Of a stretch of 6,131 bases of DNA, positions 5,554 through 6,131 are shown one piece after another; within the stretch, counting starts at the first letter, position 1; each line of letters starts with the position of its first letter. Source of the DNA: Sphingobacteriales bacterium (GTDB taxonomy: Bacteria; Bacteroidota; Bacteroidia; Chitinophagales; Chitinophagaceae). The stretch is taken from the NCBI GenBank assembly GCA_947472965.1, contig CANJEF010000088.1, forward strand, positions 1-6,131, in the 5' to 3' direction. The notes under the pieces were generated by a model. That model saw only the letters and a program-made list of their open reading frames with translations, was not told the origin of the DNA and made no database searches. The translations under genes were made by a program, and so were the position numbers.

Positions 5554-6131
5554 ATGCGTAAAAAAGGGTTGATATACTTGTTCTTTTTTGTTTTACTCCT
5601 TGCAGGATTCTATACTGCATTAACATTGACAACGGATTTTGCAAAAGTGAAGCTGCCCATCTTAACTACTGTGCAGCCGTTTTCTTTTTTACGACAGGAT
5701 AGCGTGATGGTATCGCAGGTTGATGTTAAAAAAAGGGTATATGTGGCGGAGTATTTTTTTACTACGTGTAAAGGGATTTGTCCGAAGATGAACAAGAACA
5801 TGAAGTACATCTATGAGAAGTTTAAGACTGATCCGAATTTCATGATCATTTCACATACGGTTAATCCTGATACTGATTCATTGCCCATATTGAAACATTA
5901 TGCGGATTCTTTAGATGCTTCTCCGAGCAATTGGTGGTTTGTAACTGGTACCAAAGAGGCCTTGTACAAAACAGCCAGAGAAAGTTACTTGTTGGATGAT
6001 CCGAAAAACAATACGAAGAATATTGAAGAGCAATTTTTGCATACCCAATTTTTTACGCTTGTTGATATGAATGGAAGGGTTCGTGGTGTGTATGATGGAA
6101 TCAAAAAGGAAGAGGTGGAACAATTGATCCA
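5554..6131 (+). CDS. SCO1/SenC family copper chaperone / thioredoxin-fold protein (3' end outside window)
   Basis: An open frame starts at ATG 5554 and runs off the window after 192 codons with no stop. The product is a membrane-anchored thioredoxin-fold protein of the SCO1/SenC/PrrC family, which delivers copper to, or reduces the cysteines of, the CuA site of cytochrome c oxidase outside the inner membrane. A single N-terminal anchor spans about residues 5-25, with no lipobox. The copper-ligand motif is T-T-C72-K-G-I-C76-P. The conserved stretch around SHTVNPDTD (100-108) has Asn where many SCO proteins have Asp in SVDP. The third ligand is H163 in HTQFFTLVD (163-171). Typical members have about 200-220 residues, so only a short C-terminal piece is missing. 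It is divergent from the MerC gene across a 99-bp region with a palindromic operator candidate, which suggests shared metal-linked control. Antisense frames over this gene are shadows. Confidence 0.92.
   Translation, partial: MRKKGLIYLFFFVLLLAGFYTALTLTTDFAKVKLPILTTVQPFSFLRQDSVMVSQVDVKKRVYVAEYFFTTCKGICPKMNKNMKYIYEKFKTDPNFMIISHTVNPDTDSLPILKHYADSLDASPSNWWFVTGTKEALYKTARESYLLDDPKNNTKNIEEQFLHTQFFTLVDMNGRVRGVYDGIKKEEVEQLI

Noticed and set aside
5610..5810. Antisense open frame over the SCO1 gene
   Set aside because: The + strand here encodes an unmistakable SCO1 protein with its CxxxC motif. The antisense frame has no recognisable features; the same applies to 5911-6123 (-).
5062..6131. Mercury-resistance operon
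   Set aside because: Only a MerC-domain gene is present; there is no merR, merT, merP or merA, and the neighbour is a copper chaperone.

Overview
The window is AT-rich DNA from a member of the Bacteroidota, most likely a Chitinophagaceae/Sphingobacteriia-type organism. The grounds are: a gene tail that looks like the C-terminus of a SusD/RagB protein, two lipoproteins of families strongly expanded in this phylum, TAnnTTTG-type promoter boxes, and weak or absent Shine-Dalgarno sequences. The phylum call is firm; the family-level call is inference.

Left part (1-5065), all on the + strand. A 13-residue tail of an upstream gene (probably SusD-like) ends at 42 and is followed by a strong intrinsic terminator (63-92). 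Then comes a 1201-residue lipoprotein made of two FG-GAP/VCBS beta-propeller halves with an ASPIC/UnbV (CRTAC1-like) domain between them (144-3749). Its stop codon overlaps the start of the next gene in an ATGA junction. That gene encodes a 439-residue lipoprotein of the vanadium-dependent haloperoxidase / PAP2 superfamily (3746-5065), with all the vanadate/phosphate-binding motif residues present. The two genes are almost certainly co-translated. With the probable SusC/SusD pair upstream, they suggest a cell-envelope module in which an outer-membrane uptake system, a large calcium-binding propeller protein and a haloperoxidase or phosphatase-like enzyme work together. The substrate cannot be read from the sequence.

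Right part (5062-6131) is an unrelated metal-handling locus. A MerC-domain membrane protein (5062-5454, - strand) converges on the haloperoxidase gene, and the two stop codons overlap by 4 bp. It is divergent from a SCO1/SenC copper-chaperone gene (5554 to beyond the window end, + strand), which carries the CxxxC and distal His copper ligands. The 99-bp divergent region holds a perfect 8-3-8 palindrome (5479-5497) overlapping the candidate merC promoter elements, which is a good candidate operator for a metal-responsive repressor. No tRNA, rRNA, CRISPR array or insertion sequence is visible, and there is no gene-free stretch over about 100 bp.
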